Assembly (NCBI RefSeq): GCF_964266745.1
Contig: NZ_CAXWGX010000012.1
Span: forward strand, 310,001 to 374,000
Source: Propionicimonas sp020161015
GTDB lineage: Bacteria; Actinomycetota; Actinomycetes; Propionibacteriales; Propionibacteriaceae
Reading direction: 5' to 3'
Length of the DNA: 64,000 bases
Shown: positions 7,912-16,442 of the stretch, piece after piece
How the letters are laid out: each line of letters opens with the position of its first letter
Position numbering within the stretch: the first letter of the stretch is position 1
Made by a program: the position numbers and the translations under genes
The notes under the pieces: model-generated
Database searches by the model: none
Told to the model about the DNA's origin: nothing
What the model saw: the letters and a program-made list of their open reading frames with translations, nothing else

Positions 7912-8579
7912 TCGTCTCGTCCGGGCCGAGTCCGGCACGTCGCGCCATCCTGAGGCGACGGGTCCGGCTTCTCGTCGGCGCGACGATCGGCTACAACGTG
8001 ATCGAGGCGGTGGTTGCCCTGGCCGCAGGTACCGTGGCTTCTTCGACCGCCCTGGTGGCCTTCGGGCTGGACTCGGTGGTCGAGGTGCTGTCCGCCGCAG
8101 CCGTCGCGTGGCAGTTCGCCATTGTCGACCATGAGCGGCGCGAACGGGTCGCGATGCGCCTGATCGCGGTGTCGTTCTTCGGTCTCGCGGCGTTCGTGAC
8201 CGGGGACGCTGTCCGCAGCCTGGTGACGCAGGCGCCGGCAGAGCACTCGCCGGTCGGGATCGTGCTCGCCGCGGTCAGCCTGGTGGTCATGCCGGTCCTG
8301 TCCTGGGCCGAACGCCGTACCGGCCGCGAACTGGGTTCCGGCTCGGCGGTGGCCGACTCCAAGCAGACCTTGTTGTGCACCTACCTGTCCGCGGTGCTTC
8401 TGGTCGGACTTGTCCTGAACAGCACGCTGGGCTGGTACTGGGCCGATCCGATCGCCGCGCTCGTCATCGCTGGTTTCGCGGTCAAGGAAGGGCGCGACGC
8501 CTGGCGTGGGGACGCGTGCTGCGCCCCGACCGCGTCCGCTGTGGACGGCGACGACTGCACCGACAACTGCTGCCGCTGA
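7890..8579 (+). CDS. Cation diffusion facilitator-type transporter
   Basis: 229 residues from GTG 7890, overlapping the cmtR 3' end. About six membrane segments; FGLDSVVEVLSA in TM2 and WADPIAALVIAG in TM5 carry the acidic residues expected for the CDF metal site. The C-terminal cytoplasmic domain is very short and is replaced by a cysteine-rich tail (CCAP...CTDNCC). Coupling to CmtR makes Cd(II) or Pb(II) the probable exported ion. The short CDF without the usual ferredoxin-like C-terminal domain is notable. Confidence 0.78.
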   Translation: MLVQPLVVVSSGPSPARRAILRRRVRLLVGATIGYNVIEAVVALAAGTVASSTALVAFGLDSVVEVLSAAAVAWQFAIVDHERRERVAMRLIAVSFFGLAAFVTGDAVRSLVTQAPAEHSPVGIVLAAVSLVVMPVLSWAERRTGRELGSGSAVADSKQTLLCTYLSAVLLVGLVLNSTLGWYWADPIAALVIAGFAVKEGRDAWRGDACCAPTASAVDGDDCTDNCCR

Positions 8580-8607
8580 CACCCACGAACGCGCCGGCGG
8601 TTCGGGT

Positions 8608-9507
8608 TCACCAGTCCGCGCCCTGGCAGTCGCCATCTCCGGCGGTCTCGATCTGGAGGGTGGCGTGGGCAATCTGGAAACGGTCCCGCAGCGTCGTGCT
8701 GGCATCGGCGAGCACGGCGCCGGGCGTGGCCCCAGGTGAGGTGACCAGGTGTGCCGTGGCGACGTCCATGCCCGAGGTCAGCCGCCACACGTGCAGATCG
8801 TGCACCTCGCTCACGCCGGTGACGGCCATCAGGGCGTCGGTGAGTTCTGCGGGTTCCATGCCTTCGGGTGCGTGTTGTCCCAGGACAGCCAGAACCTCGC
8901 GTCCCAACGCCACCGCCCTCACGACGACGAAGAGTGCGATAGCCAGGGCGATGCCGGTGTCCCACCACGCGTTCCCCGTCCAGGACACCATCAGTCCGGC
9001 CACGATGACCCCGACCGACCCGACGGTGTCGGCGATCACCTCGAAGTAGGCGCCCTTCAGGTTCAGGCTCTCTCCCGCTCCGGCCCGCAGGAGCACGATG
9101 CTGACCAGGTTGACGATCAGTCCAAGGACGCCGACGACCATCATCATCCCGGTCGCGAGCGCCGGTGCCGTTCCGATGCGTCCGACCGCCTCCAGGCCGA
9201 TGTAGACGCCGACCCCGAGCATCATCAGCACGGCCAATCCGGACGCGAACACCTCGGCACGGTAGGAGCCGAAGGTGCGCCGGCCGGTGCTGTCCTTGCG
9301 CGTGGCCAGCCGGGTCGCGATCAGCGCCGCGCCCAAGGTGGTGACGTCGGCGGCCATGTGCCCGGCGTCGGAGATGAGCGCCAGCGAACCCGACAGCAGC
9401 CCGGCGGACAACTCGACGACGAAGAACACGGCGACCAGCGCGAACGTGACAGCGAGCCGCCAGCGATGACGGCCCGCGGCGCTGCCTACCTCGTGCGAAT
9501 GGCCCAT
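8608..9507 (-). CDS. CDF family zinc/cobalt/cadmium efflux protein (CzcD/ZitB type)
   Basis: 299 residues from ATG 9507, which overlaps the stop of the ArsR gene by one base. Starts MGHSHEV (His-containing N terminus), has six membrane segments and the CDF TM2 motif SDAGHMAADV (His50, Asp54), then IADTVGSVGVI in TM5. The cytoplasmic end has VSEVHDLHVWRLTSGMDVATAHLV, the typical CDF C-terminal metal-binding ferredoxin-like domain. It should export Zn(II) and related ions by proton antiport, controlled by the upstream ArsR. Confidence 0.88.
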   Translation of the reverse strand: MGHSHEVGSAAGRHRWRLAVTFALVAVFFVVELSAGLLSGSLALISDAGHMAADVTTLGAALIATRLATRKDSTGRRTFGSYRAEVFASGLAVLMMLGVGVYIGLEAVGRIGTAPALATGMMMVVGVLGLIVNLVSIVLLRAGAGESLNLKGAYFEVIADTVGSVGVIVAGLMVSWTGNAWWDTGIALAIALFVVVRAVALGREVLAVLGQHAPEGMEPAELTDALMAVTGVSEVHDLHVWRLTSGMDVATAHLVTSPGATPGAVLADASTTLRDRFQIAHATLQIETAGDGDCQGADW

Positions 9508-9911
9508 CAGGCCTCCTCTGCCGCGGCCGCCGCTGCCTGCCGCGGGTCGTGCGTGATGTGCTCCCTGGTCACGTCCAACAGCAACCGGACGTGGGCGTCC
9601 GACAACCGGTAGAACACGTTGCGTCCCTCGCGTCGCCCGCTGACCACACCAGAAGCCCGGAGCAGCCGCAAGGCCTGCGACACAGTGGTTTCCGTGCTGG
9701 TCGTCGCCGCTGCAAGGTCGCAGACGCACAACTCACCCGCCTCCAGCAACGCGTACAGCAGCCGGGTCCGGGTCGGGTCCCCGAGCAGCTTGAACACCGC
9801 GCTCACCCGCGCTAACTCCTCGGCTGCAGGCGCATGTGCCGTCGCAAGTCGCACCTTCTCCGGGTGGACGGCCGTCACCACACAGCCCTCCAGGCTCTCC
9901 ACCGACCCCAT
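9507..9911 (-). CDS. SmtB/CzrA-type ArsR metal sensor
   Basis: 134 residues from ATG 9911; the longer frame upstream is not protein-like. Winged helix with ELCVCDLAAATTSTETTVSQALRLLRASG, then the alpha-5 metal site DAHVRLLLDVTREHITH, which matches D-x-H-x10-H-x2-H of CzrA/SmtB-type zinc/cobalt sensors exactly. The ELCVC in the DNA-binding helix could add a second thiolate site as in CadC/ArsR. It heads a two-gene operon with the CDF transporter. Confidence 0.87.
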   Translation of the reverse strand: MGSVESLEGCVVTAVHPEKVRLATAHAPAAEELARVSAVFKLLGDPTRTRLLYALLEAGELCVCDLAAATTSTETTVSQALRLLRASGVVSGRREGRNVFYRLSDAHVRLLLDVTREHITHDPRQAAAAAAEEA

Positions 9912-9917
9912 TCTCAA

Positions 9918-9950
9918 CCTTTCATCTGAATAGATGCACAGATAATACGA
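9918..9950 (-). promoter_or_regulatory. Promoter/operator of the arsR-CDF operon
   Basis: On the minus strand TATTAT (9942-9947) is a good -10 and AAAGG lies before the ATG. ATCTG (9925-9929) and CAGAT (9939-9943) form a short inverted repeat covering the -10, a plausible ArsR operator. Exact operator limits are uncertain. Confidence 0.4.
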
Positions 9951-10754
9951 GATGATCGGGACTCCTGCCACCTGAGAAGGGTCCCAGAGACTGCCCGAAG
10001 GAGGGCCCAGTTCCCGGGTGAACGTCGACCACTGGGTCGGGCTCGTCATGCTCGCGAGGTTTGGCGGCGCGTCGCGCCCGCGGTGCGGGTGGCTGTCGAG
10101 CTTGGTCGCCCTGGGCGGGGCTGGTGCTCGCTGGCACCCGATAGGGGGTGGCAACGACCTCACCCGCAAGGTGTCCCTGGGCGCACGCCCGCTGGCTCGC
10201 GACATTCGACCTCGGCGGGGTGGGGCCGGCCTTCCACGTGCCAGCCCCACCTTCTATCCCACCTGGCGCTGCCCCATGTCAAAACAGCACGGCGGCGGAC
10301 CCGGGAGTGAGGACCCCCTCGGGGATCGGACACCTCACGGGAGAACCTCTCCATGGGATTCGCACGTGCGAGGCGACCCGCGTTCCCATGGAGTGACGCC
10401 CTACTCCCCAGCATTCCTGTCGATCGTGAAGAGTCGGTCTCCTCCCCGTATCGGAATGGTCAAGATCGCGTGAGGTGGTTGAGTCGGACGCTCGTCGGTC
10501 ACCCCCTGGCGTCGGCCGGAGGAGTACCCCCTTCGTTTGTATGCATTTGGTAAAGAATCTGTTCAGAGTCTGTTTGTGCAACTGTGAGAGGAACGGATCG
10601 CAATCAAAACTCTAGACCCCTCGGGGTGGTGTCCTGGTGATCCATCCGAGCTGTATCGCACCTAGTCCAGACACGGTTTGGTGTCGCCGGACGAGACGCA
10701 AAGTCTCAACCAGTACCTTGCCGACGTCGACAGTCGCTCGGTACGAATCTCCTT
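9951..10754. other. Intergenic region without a convincing gene
   Basis: About 800 bp between the divergent ArsR operon and the wall hydrolase. Open frames here have no protein-like composition. It holds an inverted repeat CTCCATGGGA (10349-10358) and TCCCATGGAG (10384-10393), and an AT-richer stretch around 10530-10620 that probably contains the hydrolase promoter. I compared the leader with the c-di-AMP (ydaO) riboswitch that often precedes actinobacterial wall hydrolases and found no match. Confidence 0.4.
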
Positions 10755-12929
10755 GTGAGAATTGTGGCGAGAATGCTGTCGGTGGCGCTGGGGATCGCGT
10801 TGTCTCTGGGCGGCGGGCTCATTGCGGCGCCACCGTCTCAGGCCGCTTCGGGTACCGGGAGGACCGAGTTCATCGCCAGAGTCGTGGGCGCGGCGCAGGC
10901 GGCCCAGCGCAAGTTCGGTGTGCCGGCGTCGGTGTCGATCGCGCAGGCGATCTCGGCGTCGGACTGGGGTGGGTCCGAGGTGGCCAGGAAGGCGAACAAC
11001 TTCTTCGACACCCCCTGCAGCGGGACGATGACCGAGTCGCAGTACGCCAGCCTTGCCGATGCGCAGGTCGGCAAGCCGTACGTCCTGGGTGCCAACGGCC
11101 CGACCACCTTCGACTGCTCAAGCCTGGTCATCTGGTTGAACAACCAATCCGGCGCCTACCGGATGGGTGATGACACCGCCGCCGGCATGTACAACCGAAG
11201 CCGTGCGGTGAGCGGGTCCCCGAAGGTTGGCGACATGGTGTTCCTCCGCAACAACCCGGCCCGGGCGAACGGCATCGGCCACATGGCGGTCTTGACCAAG
11301 CGGCTTCCCGGCGGCGAGTGGCGCATCATCGAGGCCAGGGGACGGGCCTACGGGGTGGTCAGGAGCACGCTCAGCTACTGGAAGCAGCGCTCGTACTATG
11401 CAGGACTTCGACGCCTCCCGAAGATTGCCTTCGCGAGCACCGCCGAGGGCACCGGCTCGGCCGCGAGGCTCTACCAGTCCGGCTGTGTCACGATCGGCTC
11501 GACCCGGTACGCCAACTTCACCTCCGTGACGAACTCGTTCTACGCCAATGCTGCAGCGATCACCAGAGACGCCGCATACAAGAGCGCGAATACGGTGATG
11601 GCAAACCGGCCTCAGTTCCTGCGGGCACTCGCCGAGGTGGTGAGCCCGAAGGACCCCGAGAGCTACGCCCGGTCACTGTCCTCGCTGATCAGCAGCTACT
11701 CCCTCAGCGACTACGACGTCGTCCCGATCGGCCTGGTCCTGAAGTCCGGCAGCGCTGGGGCCAAGGTGACTGCTCTGCAGTACCTCCTACAGGCCGCCGG
11801 CAACACCACCCCGATCACCGGACGCTTCGACCGCGCAACCGAGTCGGCGGTGTCGAAGTTCCAGGCGGCCAGGAAGCTGAAGGTCGACGGGGAGGCAGGA
11901 GAGCTCACCCTGAGCGCCGTCTTCGCGAAACTCGACACGAAGAGCAGCGGCCCTCGGGTATCCGCCGCGAACACACTTCTGGGCGCACTCGGCCACAGCG
12001 TTCCCGCGACCGGCACGTTCGGTAACGAGACGCTGGCAGCTGTCAAGGCATTCCAGACCACGGCCGGACAGGCCGTCACCGGCTCGATCGACAAGCAGAC
12101 CTGGGCGGCCCTGTTCATGACGCTCGATGCCGCGAAGCCCACGGTCAGCGGTCTCGCCGAGGTCGGTCAGACCATGGAGGCGCAAGCGGGCACCTGGGGG
12201 CCCGGCACGGTGAGCATCTCCTACCAGTGGTACCGGGGCGCCAGCGCCATCGCCGGCGCCACCGGGGCGCAGTACGACGTGCAGCCTCTTGATGCTGGCG
12301 CAGCGCTCACAGTGGTGGTGACCGGCTCCAGGAAGGGCTACACCCTCACCGCCCGCGCCTCGGCCGCGACCGAGGTCGTGCGAACCGCCAACCTGAAGTC
12401 CACCCCCACCCCGATCATCACCGGCTCGCCTAGGGTTGCTGAGACCCTCGGCGCAATCGGTGGCACATGGGCACCGGGCCCAGTCTCGTTCGCTGTCCAA
12501 TGGTTCCGTGGAGGCAACGCCATCAAGGGCGCGACATCGGTTCGCTACACGGTGGGCCCCGCCGACGTCGGCGCGAAACTGACAGTGGCGATCACTGGAT
12601 CGAAGGCCGGCTACACGCCCGTAACGAAGGTGTCGGCAGCCACGGCGACCGTAGCCAAGGCCAGGCTCGTTTCAACACCCAAGCCCACGATCACCGGCAC
12701 CAGACGAGTGGGGAAGACCCTGACGGCCAGCCATGGGGGCTGGGGCCCCGGCCCGGTCACCTACCAGTACCAGTGGTACCGCGGCTCCACACCCATCAAG
12801 GGAGCGATCCGCCAGACCTACAAGGTGCGGCCGGAGGACCGGAACCGGAAGGTCCTTGTCATGGTCGCGGGCATCAAGGACGGCTACGAGCGCCTGGTCA
12901 GGAAGTCCGCCGCAGCCAGGATCGGCTGA
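10755..12929 (+). CDS. Secreted peptidoglycan hydrolase: NlpC/P60 domain inside a glucosaminidase-type domain, PG-binding and Ig-like repeats
   Basis: 724 residues from GTG 10755 (ATG 10773 is an alternative). A signal peptide ends near SQA-AS (~31). Residues 37-88 are the first half of a GH73-like glucosaminidase domain (GVPASVSIAQAIS...KANNFF). Residues ~95-222 are an NlpC/P60 endopeptidase (DCSSLV, Cys121; GIGHMAVL, His176). The glucosaminidase half resumes at ~240-322 (SGCVTIGSTRYANF...DYD). Two PG_binding_1 units (~327-392, 398-456) and three ~85-residue Ig-like repeats with YQWYRG-type cores (462-543, 550-634, 641-724) follow. The usual catalytic Glu of QAILESGWG is Ala68, so the glucosaminidase half may only bind wall. 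Confidence 0.85.
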   Translation: MRIVARMLSVALGIALSLGGGLIAAPPSQAASGTGRTEFIARVVGAAQAAQRKFGVPASVSIAQAISASDWGGSEVARKANNFFDTPCSGTMTESQYASLADAQVGKPYVLGANGPTTFDCSSLVIWLNNQSGAYRMGDDTAAGMYNRSRAVSGSPKVGDMVFLRNNPARANGIGHMAVLTKRLPGGEWRIIEARGRAYGVVRSTLSYWKQRSYYAGLRRLPKIAFASTAEGTGSAARLYQSGCVTIGSTRYANFTSVTNSFYANAAAITRDAAYKSANTVMANRPQFLRALAEVVSPKDPESYARSLSSLISSYSLSDYDVVPIGLVLKSGSAGAKVTALQYLLQAAGNTTPITGRFDRATESAVSKFQAARKLKVDGEAGELTLSAVFAKLDTKSSGPRVSAANTLLGALGHSVPATGTFGNETLAAVKAFQTTAGQAVTGSIDKQTWAALFMTLDAAKPTVSGLAEVGQTMEAQAGTWGPGTVSISYQWYRGASAIAGATGAQYDVQPLDAGAALTVVVTGSRKGYTLTARASAATEVVRTANLKSTPTPIITGSPRVAETLGAIGGTWAPGPVSFAVQWFRGGNAIKGATSVRYTVGPADVGAKLTVAITGSKAGYTPVTKVSAATATVAKARLVSTPKPTITGTRRVGKTLTASHGGWGPGPVTYQYQWYRGSTPIKGAIRQTYKVRPEDRNRKVLVMVAGIKDGYERLVRKSAAARIG

Positions 12930-13000
12930 GGACGATCCACCCGGAACGGGCGATCCGGATCCAGGCCGCCGTCGCCACGTTCCGCTCCGCGGCGTTGAAA

Positions 13001-13057
13001 CCTTGACCAGAACTTCATCCAGCCTGGAGCCGGTCGGGTTGCCGCCCACAGGAGAAT
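13001..13057 (+). promoter_or_regulatory. Tandem 11-bp copper-regulon box and -10, DUF3105 gene
   Basis: Two half-sites in tandem, CCTTGACCAGA (13001) and ACTTCATCC (13012), start 11 bp apart. GAGAAT (13052-13057) follows the second 8-bp core after 32 bp and fits a -10. The same geometry recurs at six other promoters in the window. Confidence 0.65.
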
Positions 13058-13097
13058 GAAAGGTACCCATCACTCCGCTGAGCCCCACAGGATGACC

Positions 13098-13817
13098 ATG
13101 CCTCAGAAGCCGGATCCGAACTCGCGCCGGGCGGCCCTGCGAGAAGCCTCGCGTCGCGAGGAACTGCGGAAGCGCCGACGCAGGCTCATCATCTGGGGCA
13201 GCTCCGCCTTGGCCGTGGTCGACCTGGTCGTGGCGGTCGCCCTGTGGGCGACCCGCCCGGGCAGCCCGGCCACCACAGCAACGGGCGCAGCCTCCTACCC
13301 GAACGAAGCGCGTGGACACATCACCGGCACGGCGACCTACGACACGAAACCGCCGGTGGGCGGAAACCATGCCTCGGTGTGGCAGAACTGCGGGATCTAC
13401 ACCGAGCCGGTCGTGGACGAGAACGCGGTCCATTCCCTCGAGCACGGCGCCATGTGGATCACCTACCGTCCGGATCTCCCCGCCGACCAGGTGAAAGCAC
13501 TGCAGGACCTGCTGAGGAATCAGCCTTACGCCCTGCTGAGCCCCTACCCCGACCTGCCGGCCCCGGTGGTCGCGTCCGCGTGGGGCGTCCAGATGAAGCT
13601 GACCTCGGCCTCCGATCCCCAACTGTCTGCGTTCATCACCGAGTACGGCGACGGCAGCAAGGCGCCCGAACCCAAGGGGAGTGCACCGGAGGCGTGGGTC
13701 AACCCCAGAACTGACCCTGTCCGGCTCGTTACGACCGGTTCTGGTCCGGCTCGCCGGCGAGGGGGTCGAGTACGCGACGGAGGAACTGCCTGGTCCGGTG
13801 CTCCCGAGGGCTGGTGA
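13098..13817 (+). CDS. DUF3105 membrane-anchored protein, probable 3' frameshift
   Basis: ATG 13098 (AGG upstream). A lysine/arginine-rich N terminus and one membrane anchor (LIIWGSSALAVVDLVVAVAL) lead into a DUF3105 extracellular domain: PPVGGNHASVWQNCGIYTEP, NAVHSLEHGAMWITY. The family usually ends near a cysteine in a PEPG.CTGG motif. Here the frame runs past this into unrelated residues overlapping the convergent ABC ATPase gene. Adding one C in the run at 13671-13673 restores PEPQGECTGGVGQPQN and a stop at 13712-13714. DUF3105 function is unknown; its promoter carries the copper box. Confidence 0.75.
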   Translation: MPQKPDPNSRRAALREASRREELRKRRRRLIIWGSSALAVVDLVVAVALWATRPGSPATTATGAASYPNEARGHITGTATYDTKPPVGGNHASVWQNCGIYTEPVVDENAVHSLEHGAMWITYRPDLPADQVKALQDLLRNQPYALLSPYPDLPAPVVASAWGVQMKLTSASDPQLSAFITEYGDGSKAPEPKGSAPEAWVNPRTDPVRLVTTGSGPARRRGGRVRDGGTAWSGAPEGW

Positions 13818-14505
13818 GGACTTGGGCCGGCGTACCCTCCTCGACGATCAGTCCGCCGTCGAGGAAGGCGACGTGGTCGGCCACCTGTTCGGCGAACCGG
13901 ATCTCGTGGGTGACCACCACCATCGTCCAGCCCTGGTCGGCCAGGTCTCTCATGACGGCGAGCACATCGCCGACGGTTTCGGGGTCGAGTGCTGAGGTCG
14001 GCTCATCGAACAGGATCAGCCTCGGACGCAGGGCCAGGGCCCGGGCGATCCCCACCCGCTGCTGCTGGCCTCCGGACAGCTCACTGGGGTAGGCGTCCGC
14101 CTTGTCCGCAAGCCCCACCTGCTCGAGCAGTGCGCGGCCGCGCGTCCGAGCCGAGGCCAGCGGCTCGCTATGGGCGTGGACCGGACCCTCGGTGAGGTTC
14201 TCCAGGGCAGTGCGATGGGGAAACAGGTGGTGGGCCTGGAAGACCATGCCCGACTGTGCGCGCAGGGCAGCCAGCTCGCGTCGGTTCGGGTTGGTGGAGT
14301 AGTCCACGGTGACATCCCCGATGGTGACGAGGCCTCGCTGTGGGTGGGACAGCCCGTTGAGGCAGCGCAGCAGCGTGGTCTTGCCTGAACCGGATGGGCC
14401 GATCAGGACGGTGACCGAGCCCTCGGCGACGTCGAGGTTGACGTCGGCCAGGACGACGTGGTCGCCGAAGGCTTTGTGAAGGTTGCGAACCGTGACCAGG
14501 GGCAT
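13729..14505 (-). CDS. Amino-acid (probably cystine) ABC transporter ATP-binding protein
   Basis: 258 residues. Polar amino acid uptake ATPase (GlnQ/TcyC type): Walker A GPSGSGKTTLLRCLNGL, signature SELSGGQQQRVGIARAL, Walker B LILFDEPTSALDP and H-loop VVTHE. Third gene of a permease/binding-protein operon read on the minus strand, eight bases after the permease. Its 3' end is overlapped by the runaway end of the frameshifted DUF3105 frame. The cysteine-rich leader upstream of the operon points to cystine or cysteine as substrate. Confidence 0.88.
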   Translation of the reverse strand: MPLVTVRNLHKAFGDHVVLADVNLDVAEGSVTVLIGPSGSGKTTLLRCLNGLSHPQRGLVTIGDVTVDYSTNPNRRELAALRAQSGMVFQAHHLFPHRTALENLTEGPVHAHSEPLASARTRGRALLEQVGLADKADAYPSELSGGQQQRVGIARALALRPRLILFDEPTSALDPETVGDVLAVMRDLADQGWTMVVVTHEIRFAEQVADHVAFLDGGLIVEEGTPAQVLTSPREHRTRQFLRRVLDPLAGEPDQNRS

Positions 14506-14513
14506 GTGGGTTC

Positions 14514-15182
14514 CTAGGTGGTGACATATCGCCCGAGACGCTGCTCGAGGCGCTGCTGGGCGAAGGAGAGCGCGGTGCAGATGACCCAGTAGATGACGGC
14601 GGCGAGGGAGTACAGGGCCAGAAACTCATAGGAGGGCGCGGCGATCTCCTGAGCTCGGCGGAGCAACTCGGTGACCATGATCGACGATGCGAGGGAGGTG
14701 TCCTTCACCAGCGAGATGAAGGTGTTGGAAAGCGGGGGCACCGCGACTCGCAGGGCCTGGGGAAGGACCACCCTTCGCAGGGTTGTGGCATAGCTCAGCC
14801 CGACAGTGCTGGCGGCTTCCCACTGCCCGCGGGGGACGGCCAGGATCGATCCGCGGATCGCCTCCGCAGCGTACCCGCCCACGTTCATTGAGAAGGCGAT
14901 CACCGCGGACGGGACGGGATCGATCACCACCCCGAGCGAGGGCAGTGCGTAGAAGATGATGTACAACTGCACGAGAAGGGGTGTGCCGCGGATCACCGAA
15001 ATGTAGCCCCCGGCCAACCACCCGAGCACTCTGATCGACGAGAGCCTGGCCAGCGCGACCGCCAAGGCGATGACGAGTCCGACCACGAACGAGATCAGCG
15101 TCAGCGGGATCGTCCCGGCGATCGCACCGAGCAGCAGGGGACCCACCGCGTGCAGCAGCAGTTCCCAGGTACTGGCGTCCAC
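14514..15182 (-). CDS. Amino-acid (probably cystine) ABC transporter permease
   Basis: 222 residues, five or so membrane segments, with the HisM/GlnP-type permease signature GYISVIRGTPLLVQLYIIFY near the start and the EAA loop EAIRGSILAVPRGQWEAASTVGLSY that contacts the ATPase. It would form a homodimer in the membrane. It lies between the lipoprotein-type binding protein and the ATPase, completing the operon. Confidence 0.88.
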   Translation of the reverse strand: MDASTWELLLHAVGPLLLGAIAGTIPLTLISFVVGLVIALAVALARLSSIRVLGWLAGGYISVIRGTPLLVQLYIIFYALPSLGVVIDPVPSAVIAFSMNVGGYAAEAIRGSILAVPRGQWEAASTVGLSYATTLRRVVLPQALRVAVPPLSNTFISLVKDTSLASSIMVTELLRRAQEIAAPSYEFLALYSLAAVIYWVICTALSFAQQRLEQRLGRYVTT

Positions 15183-15209
15183 GTCACACCCCTCCCGTGC
15201 AGCGACGGT

Positions 15210-16037
15210 CTACTTGGAGATGTCCTTGCCGAAGTACTTCTGGCCGATCCTGGCCAGGGTCCCGTCAGCAGCGAGCTCCTTCAGCGCCGCGTTGATCGGC
15301 TCCACCAGACCGGAGTCCTTGCGCAGCGCGAACGCCTGAGTGACCGTCTGATCGGGCACCTCGAACCCGATCTTCACCGAGCTGTCCTTGGTGGTGGTGA
15401 AGTACTCCAGCGCCGCCAGACTGTCGTTGAACGTCGCGTTGACACGGCCGTCCTTCACCGCCGCCACGGCCTCGGTGAACCCGTCGACCGGCTCCACCGT
15501 GGCCCCCGCCCGCCGCGCGAAGTCGGCCCAGTTCGATGTCGCGGTCTGGGCGGCTGTCCGGCCCTTGATCGCAGCAAGGGAGGTGATGTCGGCATTGTCG
15601 GCCTTGACGATCACCACCGGATAGGAGACCGAGTACGGCTCGCTGAGGTCGTACCTGGCCTGTCGCTCGGGGTTGATTGACACCTCGTTGGCGACGAGGT
15701 CGTACCGCTTGGCCTCGAGACCTGCGAAGATCGCGTCCCACTTCGTCTCGGAGAACTGCGCCTTCACACCCAGCCTGGCAGCCACCGCGGTGATCACCTC
15801 GACGTCGTAGCCGGCCAGCTCGTTGGTGGCAGCGTCGTGGAAGGTGAACGGGGAGTAGGTGCCCTCCGTACCGACCTTCAGGACTCCGGACTTCTGCAGT
15901 TCCGTTAACGCGGGATTCGAACTGCTCGCTGCGGTGGATCCCGGTGCGGACGGAGCTGAGGGCGTCGAGCACGCCGAGAGGGTCGCTGCGAGGACGATCG
16001 CGGCGGAGAGTGCCCGGAGTGAGCGGGAAAACTTCAT
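15210..16037 (-). CDS. Family 3 substrate-binding lipoprotein, probably cystine
   Basis: 275 residues from ATG 16037. Signal peptide with lipobox LSAC (Cys23), then a bacterial family 3 solute-binding fold: LKVGTEGTYSPFTFHDA, ELAGYDVEVITAVAARLGVK, KRYDLVANEVSINPERQARYDLSEPY and GRTAAQTATSNWADFARR. The last segment resembles cystine-binding TcyA/FliY proteins. As a lipoprotein it depends on the Lgt/LspA/Lnt pathway, genes for which occur elsewhere in the window. Regulation is probably by a cysteine leader peptide upstream. Confidence 0.87.
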   Translation of the reverse strand: MKFSRSLRALSAAIVLAATLSACSTPSAPSAPGSTAASSSNPALTELQKSGVLKVGTEGTYSPFTFHDAATNELAGYDVEVITAVAARLGVKAQFSETKWDAIFAGLEAKRYDLVANEVSINPERQARYDLSEPYSVSYPVVIVKADNADITSLAAIKGRTAAQTATSNWADFARRAGATVEPVDGFTEAVAAVKDGRVNATFNDSLAALEYFTTTKDSSVKIGFEVPDQTVTQAFALRKDSGLVEPINAALKELAADGTLARIGQKYFGKDISK

Positions 16038-16181
16038 GGTTGTGCCTTTCGTTCGGTGTTGTTCTTGCAAGCGAGGACGCGCAGGAGCGACGCCTCAGGG
16101 CGTGGGGATTGTGCTGCGTCCCGGGCGGCCAAGTAGGGCCCGAGCGCTATTCGCTCAGGTCCGGATCAGGGCTTGCGCAGG

Positions 16182-16220
16182 TCAGATACAGGCGCGCGTC
16201 ACGACGCAACACAGACACAT
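16182..16220 (-). CDS. Cysteine-rich leader peptide (12 aa), putative attenuator
   Basis: On the minus strand ATG 16220 opens a 12-codon frame, MCLCCVVTRACI, ending in TGA at 16184-16182. Four of twelve residues are cysteine, including a CC pair. It lies 145 nt upstream of the transporter binding-protein gene on the same strand. Short cysteine-rich upstream frames that couple ribosome stalling at low cysteine to operon expression are known in actinobacteria. The rest of 16038-16442 has no convincing gene. Confidence 0.6.
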   Translation of the reverse strand: MCLCCVVTRACI

Positions 16221-16442
16221 CGCGGGCCGGGAGAACCGGATGGCGCGAGCGTGAGCGTTCGTGGAGAACTGCATGGCGCGGACTCTACGCGTCCACGTAC
16301 AGCGCCTCCAAATCGATCGGCCCGGAGTCCTGGTCGGCGGGTTCACCGCGGTCCGCGCGGCTCACCATCCGGAGGTCCGCCCTTTCTCGATCTTAACCGG
16401 CTCGACACCACATGTTGACTTCCGCAGGCGAACGATGGAGTC

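Noticed and set aside
10018..10473. Open frame in the long intergenic region
   Set aside because: Low-complexity GC-driven text, no ribosome-binding site, no domain; overlaps an inverted repeat.
10560..10750. Possible c-di-AMP riboswitch before the wall hydrolase
   Set aside because: Context is right, but the conserved ydaO elements could not be found.
15908..15918. GGATTCGAAC, resembling a tRNA T-arm
   Set aside because: It lies inside the substrate-binding protein frame, encoding part of the linker after the lipobox, and no tRNA arms surround it.
16391..16409. TCTTAACC with TCGACACC before the HMA gene as a copper box
   Set aside because: The period fits but the second core is poor and the expected -10 would fall on the start codon.
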